NCBI RefSeq assembly: GCF_051014685.1
Contig: NW_027478784.1
Span: 372,001 to 436,000, forward strand
From: Ptiloglossa arizonensis
Lineage: Eukaryota > Arthropoda > Insecta > Hymenoptera > Colletidae
Direction: 5' to 3'
DNA length: 64,000 bases
Below are positions 18,300 to 34,749 of this stretch, in pieces; the stretch's first letter is position 1, and each line of letters starts with the position of its first letter. Position numbers and translations under genes: made by a program. The notes beneath the pieces were generated by a model. That model saw only the letters and a program-made list of their open reading frames with translations. It was not told where the DNA came from and did no database searches.

Positions 18300-21200
18300 T
18301 TATGCGTTAAACGTTAGACGTTATATGTTATACGTTATACGTTGTACGGTATACGTTATATGTAATATGTAATACGTTATACGTTATACGTTATACGTTG
18401 GACGTTACAGGTTAAACGTAATACGTTATACGTTATACGTTATACGTTATGCGTTATACGTTATACGTTATACGTTATACGTTATACGTTATACGTTATA
18501 CGTTATACGTTATACGTTATACGTTATACGTTATACGTTATACGTTATACGTTGTACGTTATACGTTATATGTAATATGTAATACGTTATACGTTATACG
18601 CTATGCGTTATACGTTATACGTTATACGTTATACGTTATACGTTATACGTTATACGTTATACGTTATACGTTATACGTTATACGTTATACGTTATACGTT
18701 GTACGTTATGCGTTAAACGTTAGACGTTATATGTTATACGTTATACGTTGTACGGTATACGTTATATGTAATATGTAATACGTTATACGTTATACGTTAT
18801 ACGTTGGACGTTACAGGTTAAACGTAATACGTTATACGTTATACGTTATACGTTATGCGTTATACGTTATACGTTATACGTTATGCGTTATACGTTATAC
18901 GTTATACGTTATACGTTATACGTTATACGTTATACGTTATACGTTATACGTTATACGTTATACGTTATACGTTATACGTTATACTTTATACGTTATACGT
19001 TATACGTTATACGTTATACGTTATACGTTATACGTTATACGTTATGCGTTATACGCTATACGTTATGCGTCATAGGTCATACCTTATACGTGATACGTCA
19101 TACGTTATACGCTATACGTTATACGTTATTCGTTATACGTTATACGTTATACGTTATACGTTATACGATATACGTTATACGTTTACGTTATACGATATAC
19201 GTTATACGTTATACGTTATACGTTATACGTTATACGTTATACGTTATACGTTATACGTTATACGTTATACGTTATACGTTATACGTTATACGTTATACGT
19301 TATACGTTATACGTTATACGTTATACGTTATACGTTATACGTTATACGTTATACGTTATACGTTATACGTTATACGTTATGCGTTATAGGTCATACCTTA
19401 TACGTGATACGTCATACGTTATACGTTACACGTTATACGTTATACGTTATGCGTTATACGTTATGCGTTTTACGTTATACGTTATACGTTATATGTTATA
19501 CGTTATACGTTATACGTTATACGTTATACGTTATACGTTATACGTTATACGTTATTCGTTATACGTTATACGTTATGCGTTATACGTTATACGTTATACG
19601 TTATGCGTTATACGTTATACGTTATACGTTATACGTTATACGTTTGGCGTTATACGTTATACGGTATACGTTATACGTTATGCGTTATACGTTATACGTT
19701 ATACGTTATACGTTATACGTTATACGTTATACGTTTGACGTTATACGTTATACGGTATACGTTATGCGTTATACGCTATACGTTATGCGTTATAGGATAT
19801 ACGTTATGCGTTATAGGATATACGTTATACGTGATACCTTGTACGTTATACGTTATACGTTATACGTTATACGTTATACGTTATACGTTATACGTTATAC
19901 GTTATACGTTATACGTTGTACGTTATGCGTTAAACGTTATACGTCATACGATATACGTTATACGTTATACGTTATGCGTTATAGGATATACGTTATACGT
20001 TATACGTAATACGTTATACGTTATACGTTATACGTTATACGTTATACGTTATACGTTATACGTTATACGTTATACGTTATACGTTATACGTTATACGTTA
20101 TACGTTATACGTTATACGTTATACGTTATACGTTATACGTTATACGTTATACGTTATACGTTATACGTTATACGTTATACGTTATTCGTTATACGTTATA
20201 CGTTATACGTTATACGTTATACGTTATACGTTATACGTTATACGTTATACGTTATACGTTATACGTTATACGTTATACGTTATACGTTATACGTTATACG
20301 TTATACGTTATACGTTAGACGTTATAGGATATACGTAATACATAATACGTTATACGTTATACGTTACACGTTACACGTTATACGTTATACGTTATACGTT
20401 ATACGTTATACGTTATACGTTATACGTTATACGTTATACGTTATACGTTATACGTTATACGTTATACGTTATACGTTATACGTTATAAGTTATACGTTAT
20501 ACGTTATACGTTATACGTTATACGTTATACATTATGCGTTATACGCTATACGTTATGCGTTATAGGTCATACCTTATACGTGATACGTCATACGTTATAC
20601 GTTATACGTGATACGTTATACGTTATACGTTATACGTTATACGTTGTACGTTATACGTTAAACGTTAGACGTTATATGTTATACGTTATACGTTGTACGT
20701 TGTACGTTATATGCAATATGTAATACGTTATACGTTATACGCTATACGTTATACGTTATACGTTGTACGTTATGCGTTAAACGTTAGACGTTATATGTTA
20801 TACGTTATACGTTGTACGTTTGACGTTATACGTTATACGGTATACGTTATGCGTTATACGCTATACGTTATGCGTTATAGGATATACGTTATGCGTTATA
20901 GGAAATACGTTATAAGTGATACGTTGTACGTTATACGTTATACGTTGTACGTTATACGTTATACGTTATACGTTATACGTTATACGTTATACGTTGTACG
21001 TTATGCGTTAAACGTTAGACGTTATATGTTATACGTTATACGTTGTACGTTGTACGTTATACGTTATACGTTGTACGTTATACGTTATACGTTAGACGTT
21101 ATAGGTTATACGTTATACGTTGTACGTTATACGTTATATGTAATATGTAATACGTTATACGTTATACGCTATGCGTTATACGTTATACGTTATACGTTAT

Positions 21201-23350
21201 ACGTTATACGTTATACGTTATATGTTATACGTAATACGTTATACGTTATACGTTATACGTTATACGTTATACGTTACACGTTATACGTTATACGTTATAC
21301 GTTATACGTTATACGTTATACGTTATACGTTATACGATATACATTATACGTTATACGTTAGACGTTATAGGTTATGCGTAATACGGTATACGTTATACGT
21401 TATACGTTATGCGTTATGCGTTATACGCTATACGTTATGCGTTATAGGTCATACCTTATACGTTATACGTCATACGTTATACGTTATACGTGATACGTTA
21501 CACGTTATACGTTATACGTTATACGTTATGCGTTATACGCTATACGTTATGCGTTATAGGATATACGTTACACGTTACACGTTACACGTTATACGTTATA
21601 CGTTATACTTTATACGTTATACGTTAGACGTTATAGGTTATGCGTAATACGGTATACGTTATACGTTATACGTTATACGTTATACGTTATGCGTTATAGG
21701 ATATACGTTATACGTGATACGTTGTACGTTATACGTTATACGTTATACGTTATACGTTATACGTTATACGTTATACGTTATACGTTATACGTTATACGTA
21801 ATACGTTATACGTTATACGTTATACGTTATACGTTATACGTTATACGTTACACGTTATACGTTATACGTTATACGTCATACGTTATACGTTATACGTTAT
21901 ACGTTATACGTTATACGGTATACGTTATTCGTTATACGTTATACGTTGTACGTTTGACGTTATACGTTATACGGTATACGTTATGCGTTATACGCTATAC
22001 GTTATGCGTTATAGGATATACGTTATGCGTTATAGGATATACGTTATAAGTGATACGTTGTACGTTATACGTTATACGTTGTACGTTATACGTTATACGT
22101 TATACGTTATACGTTATACGTTATACGTTTTACGTTATGCGTTAAACGTTAGACGTTATATGTTATACGTTATACGTTGTACGGTATACGTTATATGTAA
22201 TATGTAATACGTTATACGTTATACGTTGGACGTTACAGGTTAAACGTAATACGTTATACGTTATACGTTATACGTTATACGTTATACGTTATACGTTATA
22301 CGATATACATTATACGTTATACGTTAGACGTTATAGGTTATGCGTAATACGGTATACGTTATACGTTATACGTTATGCGTTATGCGTTATACGCTATACG
22401 TTATGCGTTATAGGTCATACCTTATACGTTATACGTCATACGTTATACGTTATACGTGATACGTTACACGTTATACGTTATACGTTATACGTTATGCGTT
22501 ATACGCTATACGTTATGCGTTATAGGATATACGTTACACGTTACACGTTATACGTTATACGTTATACTTTATACGTTATACGTTAGACGTTATAGGTTAT
22601 GCGTAATACGGTATACGTTATACGTTATACGTTATACGTTATGCGTTATAGGATATACGTTATACGTGATACGTTGTACGTTATACGTTATACGTTATAC
22701 GTTATACGTTATACGTTATACGTTATACGTTATACGTTATACGTTATACGTTATACGTTATACGTTATACGTTATACGTTATACGTTATACGTTATACGT
22801 TATACGTTATACGTTATACGTTATACGTTATACGTTATACCTTATACGATATACGTTATACGTGATACGTTATACGTTATACGTTATACGTTATACGTTA
22901 TACGTTATACGTTATACGCTTGACGTTATACGTTATACGGTATACGTTATGCGTTATACGCTATACGTTATGCGTTATAGGATATACGTTATGCGTTATA
23001 GGATATACGTTATTCGTGATACGTTGTACGTTATACGTTATACGTTGTACGTTATACGTTATACGTTATACGTTATAGGTTATACGTTATACGTTGTACG
23101 TTATGCGTTAAACGTTAGACGTTATATGTTATACGTTATACGTTGTACGTTATACGTTATATGTAATATGTAGTACGTTATACGTTATACGCTATACGTT
23201 ATACGTTATACGTTATACGTTATACGTTATACGTTATACGTTATACGTTATACGTTATACGTTATACGTTATACGTTATACGATATACGTTATACGTTAT
23301 ACGTTATACGTTATAAGATATACATTATACGTTATACGTTATACGTTATA
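18300..23350 (+). repeat. Higher-order repeat unit, empty copy
   Basis: 18.3-19.38 kb corresponds to the left flank of the insertion (about 3.8-5.1 kb), and 19.38-23.35 kb corresponds to its right flank (13.03-18.25 kb). The two halves join without interruption at 19379-19394. This is therefore the unoccupied tandem neighbour of the unit that took the insertion. Confidence 0.75.
19379..19394 (+). other. Empty paralogue of the insertion target (copy 2)
   Basis: A single ATGCGTTATAGGTCAT sits between a left flank that matches 4640-5084 (including TCATAGG, TTATTCG and the 6-mer TTTACG) and a right flank that matches 13026 onwards, including TTTGGCG about 247 bp downstream. It shows the pre-insertion arrangement. 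Confidence 0.85.
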
Positions 23351-26300
23351 CGTTATACGTTATACGTTATACGTTATAAGTTATACGTTATACGTTATAC
23401 GTTATACGTTATACGTTATAAGTTATACGTTATACGTTATACGTTATACGTTATACGTTTGACGTTATACGTTATACGGTATACGTTATACGTTATGCGT
23501 TATACGTTATACGTTATACGTTATACGTTATACGTTGTACGCTATACGTTATACGTTATACGTTATACGTTGTACGTTATACGTTATGCGTTATACGTTA
23601 TACGTTATACGTTATACGTTATACGTTTGACGTTATACGTTATACGGTATACGTTATACGTTATGCGTTATACGTTATACGTTATACGTTATACGTTATA
23701 CGTTGTACGCTATACGTTATACGTTATACGTTATACGTTATGCGTTATAGGATATACGTTATACGTGATACGTTGTACGTTATACGTTATACGTTATACG
23801 TTATAGGTTACACGTTATACGTTATACGTTATACGTTATACGTTATACCTTGTACGTTATACGTTATACGTTATACGTTATACGTTATTCGTTATACGTT
23901 ATACGTTATACGTTATACGTTATACGTTATACGTTATACGTTATACGTTATACGTTAAACGTTATACGTTATACGTTATACGTTATACGTTATACGTTAT
24001 GCGTTATACGTTATGCGTTATACGTTATACGTTATACGTTATACGTTGTACGTTATACGTTATACGTTATACGTTATACGTTATTCGTTATACGTTATCC
24101 GTTATGCGTTATACGTTAAACGTTAGACGTTACATTTTATACGTTATACGTTGTACGCTATACGTTATACGTTATACGTTATACGTTATGCGTTATAGGA
24201 TATACGTTATACGTGATACGTTGTACGTTATACGTTATACGTTATACGTTATACGTTATACGTTAGACGTTGTAGGTTATATAGTACGTTATGCGTTATA
24301 GGTCATACCTTATACGTGATACGTCATACGTTATACGTTACACGTTATACGTTATACGTTATGCGTTATACGTTATGCGTTATACGTTATACGTTATACG
24401 TTATACGTTATACGTTATACGTTATACGTTATACGTTATACGTAATACGTTATACGTTATACGTTGTACGTTATACGTTATAAGTTATACGTTATACGTT
24501 ATTCGTTATACGTTATACGTTATACGTTATACGTTATACGTTATACGTTATACGTTATACGTTATACGTTATACGTTATACGTTATACGTTATACGTTAT
24601 ACGTTATACGTTATACGTTATACGTTATACGTTATACGTTATACGTTATACGTTATACGTTATACGTTATACGTTATACGTTATACGTCATACGTTATAC
24701 GTCATACGTTATACGTTATACGTTATACGTTATACGTTATACGTTATACGTTATACGTTATACGTTATACGTTATACGTTATACGTTATACGTTATACGT
24801 TATACGTTATACGTTATACGTTATACGTTATACGTTATACGTTATACGTTATACGTTATACGTTATACGTTATACGTTATACGTTATACGTTATACGTTA
24901 TACGTTATACGTTATACGTTATACGTTATACGTTATACGTTATACGTTATAAGTTATACGTTATACGTTATACGTTATACGTTATACGTTATACGTTATA
25001 AGTTATACGTTATACGTTATTCGTTGTACGTTATACGTTGTACGTTATGCGTTATACGTTATACGTTATGCGTCATAGGTCATACGTTATACGTTGTACG
25101 TTATACGTTATACGTTATACGTTATACGTTATTCGTTATACGTTATGCGTTATACGTTATACGTTATACGTTGTACGTTATACGTTATGCGTTATACGTT
25201 ATACGTTATACGTTATACGTTATACGTTTGACGTTATACGTTATACGGTATACGTTATACGTTATGCGTTATACGTTATACGTTATACGTTATACGTTAT
25301 ACGTCATACGTTGTACGCTATACGTTATACGTTATACGTTATACGTTATGCGTTATAGGATATACGTTAAACGTGATACGTTGTACGTTATACGTTATAC
25401 GTTATACGTTATAGGTTACACGTTATACGTTATACGTTATACGTTATACGTTATACCTTGTACGTTATACGTTATACGTTATAAGTTATACGTTATTCGT
25501 TATACGTTATACGTTATACGTTATACGTTATACGTTATACGTTATACGTTATACGTTATACGTTATACGTTATACGTTATAAGTTATACGTTATATGTTA
25601 TACGTTATACGTTATACGTTATAAGTTATACGTTATACGTTATACGTTGTACGTTATACGTTGTACGTTATGCGTTATACGTTATACGTTATGCGTCATA
25701 GGTCATACGTTATACGTTGTACGTTATACGTTATACGTTATACGTTATACGTTATTCGTTATACGTTATACGTTATACGTTATACGTTATACGTTGTACG
25801 TTATACGTTATGCGTTATACGTTATACGTTATACGTTATACGTTATACGTTTGACGTTATACGTTATACGGTATACGTTATACGTTATGCGTTATACGTT
25901 ATACGTTATACGTTATACGTTATACGTTATACGTTGTACGCTATACGTTATACGTTATACGTTATACGTTATGCGTTATAGGATATACGTTATACGTGAT
26001 ACGTTGTACGTTATACGTTATACGTTATACGTTATAGGTTACACGTTATACGTTATACGTTATACGTTATACGTTATACCTTGTACGTTATACGTTATAC
26101 GTTATACGTTATACGTTATTCGTTATACGTTATACGTTATACGTTATACGTTATACGTTATACGTTATACGTTAAACGTTATACGTTATACGTTATACGT
26201 TATACGTTATACGTTATACGTTATACGTTATACGTTGTACGTTATACGTTATACGTTATACGTTATACGTTATACGTTATTCGTTATACGTTATCCGTTA

Positions 26301-29300
26301 TGCGTTATACGTTACATTTTATACGTTATACGTTGTACGCTATACGTTATACGCTATACGTTATACGTTATACGTTATACGTTATGCGTTATAGGATATA
26401 CGTTATACGTGATACGTTGTACGTTATACGTTATACGTTATACGTTATACGTTAAACGTTATACGCTATACGTTATACGTTATACGTTATACGTTATACG
26501 TTATACGTTATACGTTATACGTTATACGTTATACGTTATACGTTATACGTTATACGTTATACGTTATACGTTATACGTTATACGTTATACGTTAGACGTT
26601 ATAGGTTATATAGTACGTTATGCGTTATAGGTCATACCTTATACGTGATACGTCATACGTTATACGTTACACGTTATACGTTATACGTTATGCGTTATAC
26701 GTTATGCGTTATACGTTATACGTTATACGTTATACGTTATACGTTATACGTTATACGTTATACGTAATACGTTATACGTTATACGTTGTACGTTCTACGT
26801 TATACGTTATACGTTATACGTTATACGTTATACGTTATACGTTATACGTTATACGTTATACGTTATACGTTATACGTTATACGTTATACGTTATACGTTA
26901 TACGTTATACGTTATACGTTATACGTTATACGTTATACGTTATACGTTATACGTTATACGTTATACGTTATACGTTATACGTTATACGTTATACGTTATA
27001 CGTTATACGTTATACGTTATACGTTATACGTTATACGTTATACGTTATACGTTATACGTTATACGTTATACGTTATACGTTATGCGTTATAGGTCATACC
27101 TTATACGTGATACGTCATACGTTATACGTTACACGTTATACGTTATACGTTATGCGTTATACATTATGCGTTATGCGTTATACGTTATACGTTATACGTT
27201 ATACGTTATACGTTATACGTTATACGTTATACGTTATACGTTATACGTTATACGTTATACGTTATACGTTATACGTTAGACGTTATAGGTTATATAGTAC
27301 GTTATGCGTTATAGGTCATACCTTATACGTGATACGTCATACGTTATACGTTACACGTTATACGTTATACGTTATGCGTTATACGTTATGCGTTATACGT
27401 TATACGTTATACGTTATACGTTATACGTTATACGTTATACGTTATACGTTATACGTTATACGTTATACGTTATACGTTATACGTTATACGTTATACGTTA
27501 TACGTTATGCGTTATAGGTCATACCTTATACGTGATACGTCATACGTTATACGTTACACGTTATACGTTATACGTTATGCGTTATACGTTATGCGTTATG
27601 CGTTATACGTTATACGTTATACGTTATACGTTATACGTTTTACGTTATACGTTATACGTTATACGTTATACGTTATACGTTATACGTTATACGTTATACG
27701 TTATTCGTTATACGTTATACGTTATGCGTTATACGTTATACGTTATACGTTATGCGTTATACGTTATACGTTATACGTTATACGTTATACATTATACGTT
27801 TGACGTTATACGTTACACGGTATACGTTATACGTTATGCGTTATACGTTATACGTTATACGTTATACGTTATACGTTATACGTTATACGTTATACGTTAT
27901 ACGTTTGACGTTAAACGTTAGACGTTATATGTTATACGTTATACGTTGTACGTTTGACGTTATACGTTATACGGTATACGTTATGCGTTATACGCTATAC
28001 GTTATGCGTTATAGGATATACGTTATGCGTTATAGGATATACGTTATACGTGATACGTTGTACGTTATACGTTATACGTTGTACGTTATACGTTATACGT
28101 TATACGTTATACGTTATACGTTATACGTTGTACGTTATGCGTTAAACGGTAGACGTTATATGTTATACGTTATACGTTGTACGGTATACGTTATATGTAA
28201 TATGTAATACGTTATACGTTATACGTTATACGTTGGACGTTACAGGTTAAACGTAATACGTTATACGTTATACGTTATACGTTATACGTTATACGTTATA
28301 CGTTATACGTTATACGTTATACGTTATACGTTATACGTTATACGTTATACGTTATACGTTATACGTTAGACGTTATAGGTTATACGTTATACGTCGTACG
28401 TTATACGTTATATGTAATATGTAATACGTTATACGTTACACGCTATGCGTTATACGTTATACGTTATACGTTATACGTTATACGTTATACGTTATACGTT
28501 ATACGATATACGTTATACGTTATACGTTATACGTTATACGTTATACGTTATACGTTATACGTTATACGTTATACGTTATACGTTATACGATATACATTAT
28601 ACGTTATACGTTAGACGTTATAGGTTATGCGTAATACGGTATACGTTATACGATATACATTATACGTTATACGTTAGACGTTATAGGTTATGCGTAATAC
28701 GGTATACGTTATACGTTATACGTTATGCGTTATGCGTTATACGCTATACGTTATGCGTTATAGGTCATACCTTATACGTTATACGTCATACGTTATACGT
28801 TATACGTGATACGTTATACGTTATACGTTATACGTTATACGTTATGCGTTATACGCTATACGTTATGCGTTATAGGATATACGTTACACGTTACACGTTA
28901 TACGTTATACGTTATACTTTATACGGTATACGTTAGACGTTATAGGTTATGCGTAATACGGTATACGTTATACGTTATACGTTATACGTTATACGTTATG
29001 CGTTATAGGATATACGTTATACGTGATACGTTCTACGTTATACGTTATACGTTATACGTTATACGTTATACGTTATACGTTTTACGTTATACGTTATACG
29101 TTATACGTCATACGTTATACGTTATACGTTATACGTTATACGGTATACGTTATTCGTTATACGTTATACGTTATACGTTATACGTTATACGTTATACGTT
29201 ATACGTTACTCGTTATGCGTAATATGTAAAACGTTTTACGTTTTACGGTATTCGTTATACGTTATACGTTATACGTTATACGTTATACGTTATACGTTAT

Positions 29301-32199
29301 ACGTTATACGTTATACGTTATACGTTATACGTTATACGTTATACGTTATACGTTATACGTTATGCGTTATACGCTATACGTTATGCGTTATAGGATATAC
29401 GTTACACGTTACACGTTATACGTTATACGTTATACGTTATACGTTATACGTTATACGTTATACGTTATGCGTTATACGTTATACGTTATACGTTATACGT
29501 TGTACGTTATACGTTGTACGTTATGCGTTATACGTTATACGTTATGCGTCATAGGTCATACGTTATACGTTGTACGTTATACGTTATACGTTATACGTTA
29601 TACGTTATACGTTATTCGTTATACGTTATACGTTATACGTTATACGTTATACGTTATACGTTATACGTTGTACGTTATACGTTATGCGTTATACGTTATA
29701 CGTTATACGTTATACGTTATACGTTTGACGTTATACGTTATACGGTATACGTTATACGTTATGCGTTATACGTTATACGTTATACGTTATACATTATACG
29801 TTATACGTTAGACGTTATAGGTTATGCGTAATACGGTATACGTTATACGATATACATTATACGCTATACGTTAGACGTTATAGGTTATGCGTAATACGGT
29901 ATACGTTATACGTTATACGTTATGCGTTATGCGTTATACGCTATACGTTATGCGTTATAGGTCATACCTTATACGTTATACGTCATACGTTATACGTTAT
30001 ACGTGATACGTTATACGTTGTACGTTATACGTTATACGTTATGCGTTATACGCTATACGTTATGCGTTATAGGATATACGTTACACGTTACACGTTATAC
30101 GTTATACGTTATACTTTATACGTTATACGTTAGACGTTATAGGTTATGCGTAATACGGTATACGTTATACGTTATACGTTATACGTTATACGTTATGCGT
30201 TATAGGATATACGTTATACGTGATACGTTCTACGTTATACGTTATACATTATACGTTATACGTTATACGTTATACGTTATACGTTTTACGTTATACGTTA
30301 TACGTTATACGTCATACGTTATACGTTATACGTTATACGTTATACGGTATACGTTATTCGTTATACGTTATACGTTATACGTTATACGTTATACGTTATA
30401 CGTTATACGTTACTCGTTATGCGTAATATGTAATACGTTTTACGTTTTACGGTATTCGTTATACGTTATACGTTATACGTTATACGTTATACGTTATACG
30501 TTATACGTTATACGTTATACGTTATACGTTATACGTTATACGTTATACGTTATACGTTATACGTTATGCGTTATACGCTATACGTTATGCGTTATAGGAT
30601 ATACGTTACACGTTACACGTTATACGTTATACGTTATACGTTATACGTTATACGTTATACGTTATACGTTATACGTTATACGTTATACGCTGTACGTTAT
30701 ACGTTGTACGTTATGCGTTATACGTTATACGTTATGCGTTATACATTATGCGTTATACGTTATACGTTATACGTTATTCGTTATACGTTATACGTTATAC
30801 GTTATACGTTATACGTTGTACGTTGTACGTTATACGTTATGCGTTATACGTTATACGTTATACGTTATACGTTATACGTTTGACGTTATACGTTATACGG
30901 TATACGTTATACGTTATGCGTTATACGTTATACGTTATACGTTATACGTTATACGTTGTACGCTATACGTTATACGTTATACGTCATACGTTATACGTTA
31001 TGCGTTATAGGATATACGTTATACGTGATACGTTGTACGTTATACGTTATACGTTATACGTTATACGTTATACGTTATACGTTATGCGTTATAGGATATA
31101 CGTTATACGTGATACGTTGTACGTTATACGTTATACGTTATACGTTATACGTTATACGTTTTACGTTATACGTTATACGTTATACGTCATACGTTATACG
31201 TTGTACGTTATGCGTTATACGTTATACGTTATGCGTTATACATTATGCGTTATACGTTATACGTTATACGTTATACGTTATACGTTATACGTTATACGTT
31301 ATACGTTATACGTAATACGTTATACGTTATACGTTGTACGTTATACGTTATACGTTATACGTTATACGTTATTCGTTATTCGTTATACGTTATACGTTAT
31401 ACGTTATACGTTATACGTTATACGTTATACGTTATACGTTATACGTTATACGTTATACGTTATACGTTATACGTTATACGTTATACGTTATACGTTATAC
31501 GTTATACGTTATACGTTATACGTTATACGTTATACGTTGTACGTTATACGTTGTACGTTATGCGTTATACGTTATACGTTATACGTTATGCGTTATAGGA
31601 TATACGTTATACGTTGTACGTTATACGTTATACGTTATACGTTATACGTTATACGTTATACGTTATGCGTTATAGGATATACGTTATACGTGATACGTTA
31701 TACGTTATACGTTAAACGTTATACGCTATACGTTATACGTTATACGTTATACGTTATACGTTATACGTTATACGTTAATCGTTATACGTTATCCCTTATG
31801 CGTTATACGTTAAACGTTAGACGTTACATTTTATACGTTATACGTTGTACGCTATACGTTATACGTTATACGTTATACGTTATGCGTTATAGGATATACG
31901 TTATACGTGATACGTTGTACGTTATACGTTATACGTTATACGTTATACGTTATACGTTATACGTTATGCGTTATAGGATATACGTTATACGTGATACGTT
32001 GTACGTTATACGTTATACGTTATACGTTATACGTTATACGTTAAACGTTATACGCTATACGTTATACGTTATACGTTATACGTTATACGTTATACGTTAT
32101 ACGTTATACGTTATACGTTATACGTTATACGTTATACGTTATACGTTATACGTTATACGTTATACGTTATACGTTATACGTTATACGTTATACGTTATA

Positions 32200-33650
32200 C
32201 GTTATACGTTGTACGTTATACGTTGTACGTTATGCGTTATACGTTATACGTTATGCGTCATAGGTCATACGTTATACGTTGTACGTTATACGTTATACGT
32301 TATACGTTATACGTTATACGTTATTCGTTATACGTATACGTTATACGTTATACGTTATACGTTATACGTTATACGTTGTACGTTATACGTTATGCGTTAT
32401 ACGTTATACGTTATACGTTATACGTTATACGTTTGACGTTATACGTTATACGGTATACGTTATACGTTATACGTTATAAGTTATACGTTATACCTTGTAC
32501 GTTATACGTTATACGTTATACGTTATACGTTATTCGTTATACGTTATACGTTATACGTTATACGTTATACGTTATACGTTATACGTTATACGTTGTACGT
32601 TATACGTTATACGTTATACGTTATACGTTAATCGTTATACGTTATCCCTTATGCGTTATACGTTAAACGTTAGACGTTACATTTTATACGTTATACGTTG
32701 TACGCTATACGTTATACGTTATACGTTATACGTTATGCGTTATAGGATATACGTTATACGTGATACGTTGTACGTTATACGTTATACGTTATACGTTATA
32801 CGTTATACGTTATACGTTATGCGTTATAGGATATACGTTATACGTGATACGTTGTACGTTATACGATATACGTTATACGTTATACGTTATACGTTAAACG
32901 TTATACGCTATACGTTATACGTTATACGTTATACGTTATACGTTATACGTTATACGTTATACGTTATACGTTATACGTTATACGTTATACGTTATACGTT
33001 ATACGTTATACGTTATACGTTATACGTTATACGTTAGACGTTATAGGTTATATAGTACGTTATGCGTTATAGGTCATACCTTATACGTGATACGTCATAC
33101 GTTATACGTTACACGTTATACGTTATACGTTATGCGTTATACGTTATGCGTTATACGTTATACGTTATACGTTATACGTTATACGTTATACGTTATACGT
33201 TATACGTAATACGTTATACGTTATACGTTGTACGTTATACGTTATACGTTATACGTTATACGTTATTCGTTATACGTTAGACGTTATAGGTTATATAGTA
33301 CGTTATGCGTTATAGGTCATACCTTATACGTGATACGTCATACGTTATACGTTACACGTTATACGTTATACGTTATGCGTTATACGTTATGCGTTATACT
33401 TTATACGTTATTCGTTATACGTTATACGTTATACGTTATACGTTATACGTAATACGTTATACGTTATACGTTGTACGTTATACGTTATACGTTATACGTT
33501 ATACGTTATTCGTTATACGTTATACGTTATACGTTATACGTTATACGTTATACGTGATACGTTGTACGTTATACGTTGTACGTGATACGTTATACGTTAT
33601 ACGTTATACGTTATACGTTATACGTTATACGTTATACGTTATACGTTATA
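32200..33650 (+). repeat. Partial third copy of the 2.95-kb repeat
   Basis: Unit order in this stretch is identical to about 36204-37654 (offset 4004) and to about 39158-40610 (a further 2954-2968). Markers are the 5-bp phase slip TACGTATACG near 32335, TTAATCG with TTATCCC near 32630, and TTATAGG TTATATAGTACG near 33045 and 33290. Confidence 0.85.
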
Positions 33651-34749
33651 CGTTATACGTTATACGTTACACGTTATACGTTATACGTTATACGTTATAC
33701 GTTATACGTTATACGTTATACGTTATACGTTATACGTTATACGTTATACGTTATACGTTGTACGTTATACGTTATACGTTATACGTTATACGTTATACGT
33801 TATTCGTTATACGTTATCCGTTATGCGTTATACGTTAAACGTTAGACGTTACATTTTATACGTTATACGTTGTACGCTATACGTTATACGTTATACGTTA
33901 TACGTTATACTTTATGCGTTATAGGATATACGTTATACGTGATACGTTGTACGTTATACGTTATACGTTATACGTTATACGTTATACGTTATACGTTATA
34001 CGTTATACGTTATACGTAATACGTTATACGTTATACGTTGTACGTTATACGTTATACGTTATACGTTATACGTTATTCGTTATACGTTATACGTTATACG
34101 ATATACGTTATACGTTATACGTGATACGTTGTACGTTATTCGTTATACGTTATACGTTATACGTTATACGTTATACGTTATACGTGATACGTTGTACGTT
34201 ATACGTTGTACGTTATACGTTATACGTGATACGTTATACGTTATACGTTATACGTTATACGTTATACGTTATACGTTATACGTTATACGTTATACGTTAT
34301 ACGTTATACGTTATACGTTATACGTTATACGTTATACGTTATACGTTATACGTTATACGTTATACGTTATACGTTATACGTTATACGTTATACGTTATAC
34401 GTTATACGTTATACGTTATACGTTATACGTTATACGTTATACGTTATACGTTATACGTTATACGTTATACGTTATACGTTATGCGTTATAGGATATACGT
34501 TATACGTGATACGTTGTACGTTATACGTTATACGTTATACGTTATACGTTATACGTTATACGTTATGCGTTATAGGATATACGTTATACGTGATACGTTG
34601 TACGTTATACGTTATACGTTATACGTTATACGTTATACGTTTTACGTTATACGTTATACGTTATACGTCATACGTTATACGTTGTACGTTATGCGTTATA
34701 CGTTATACGTTATGCGTTATACATTATGCGTTATACGTTATACGTTATA

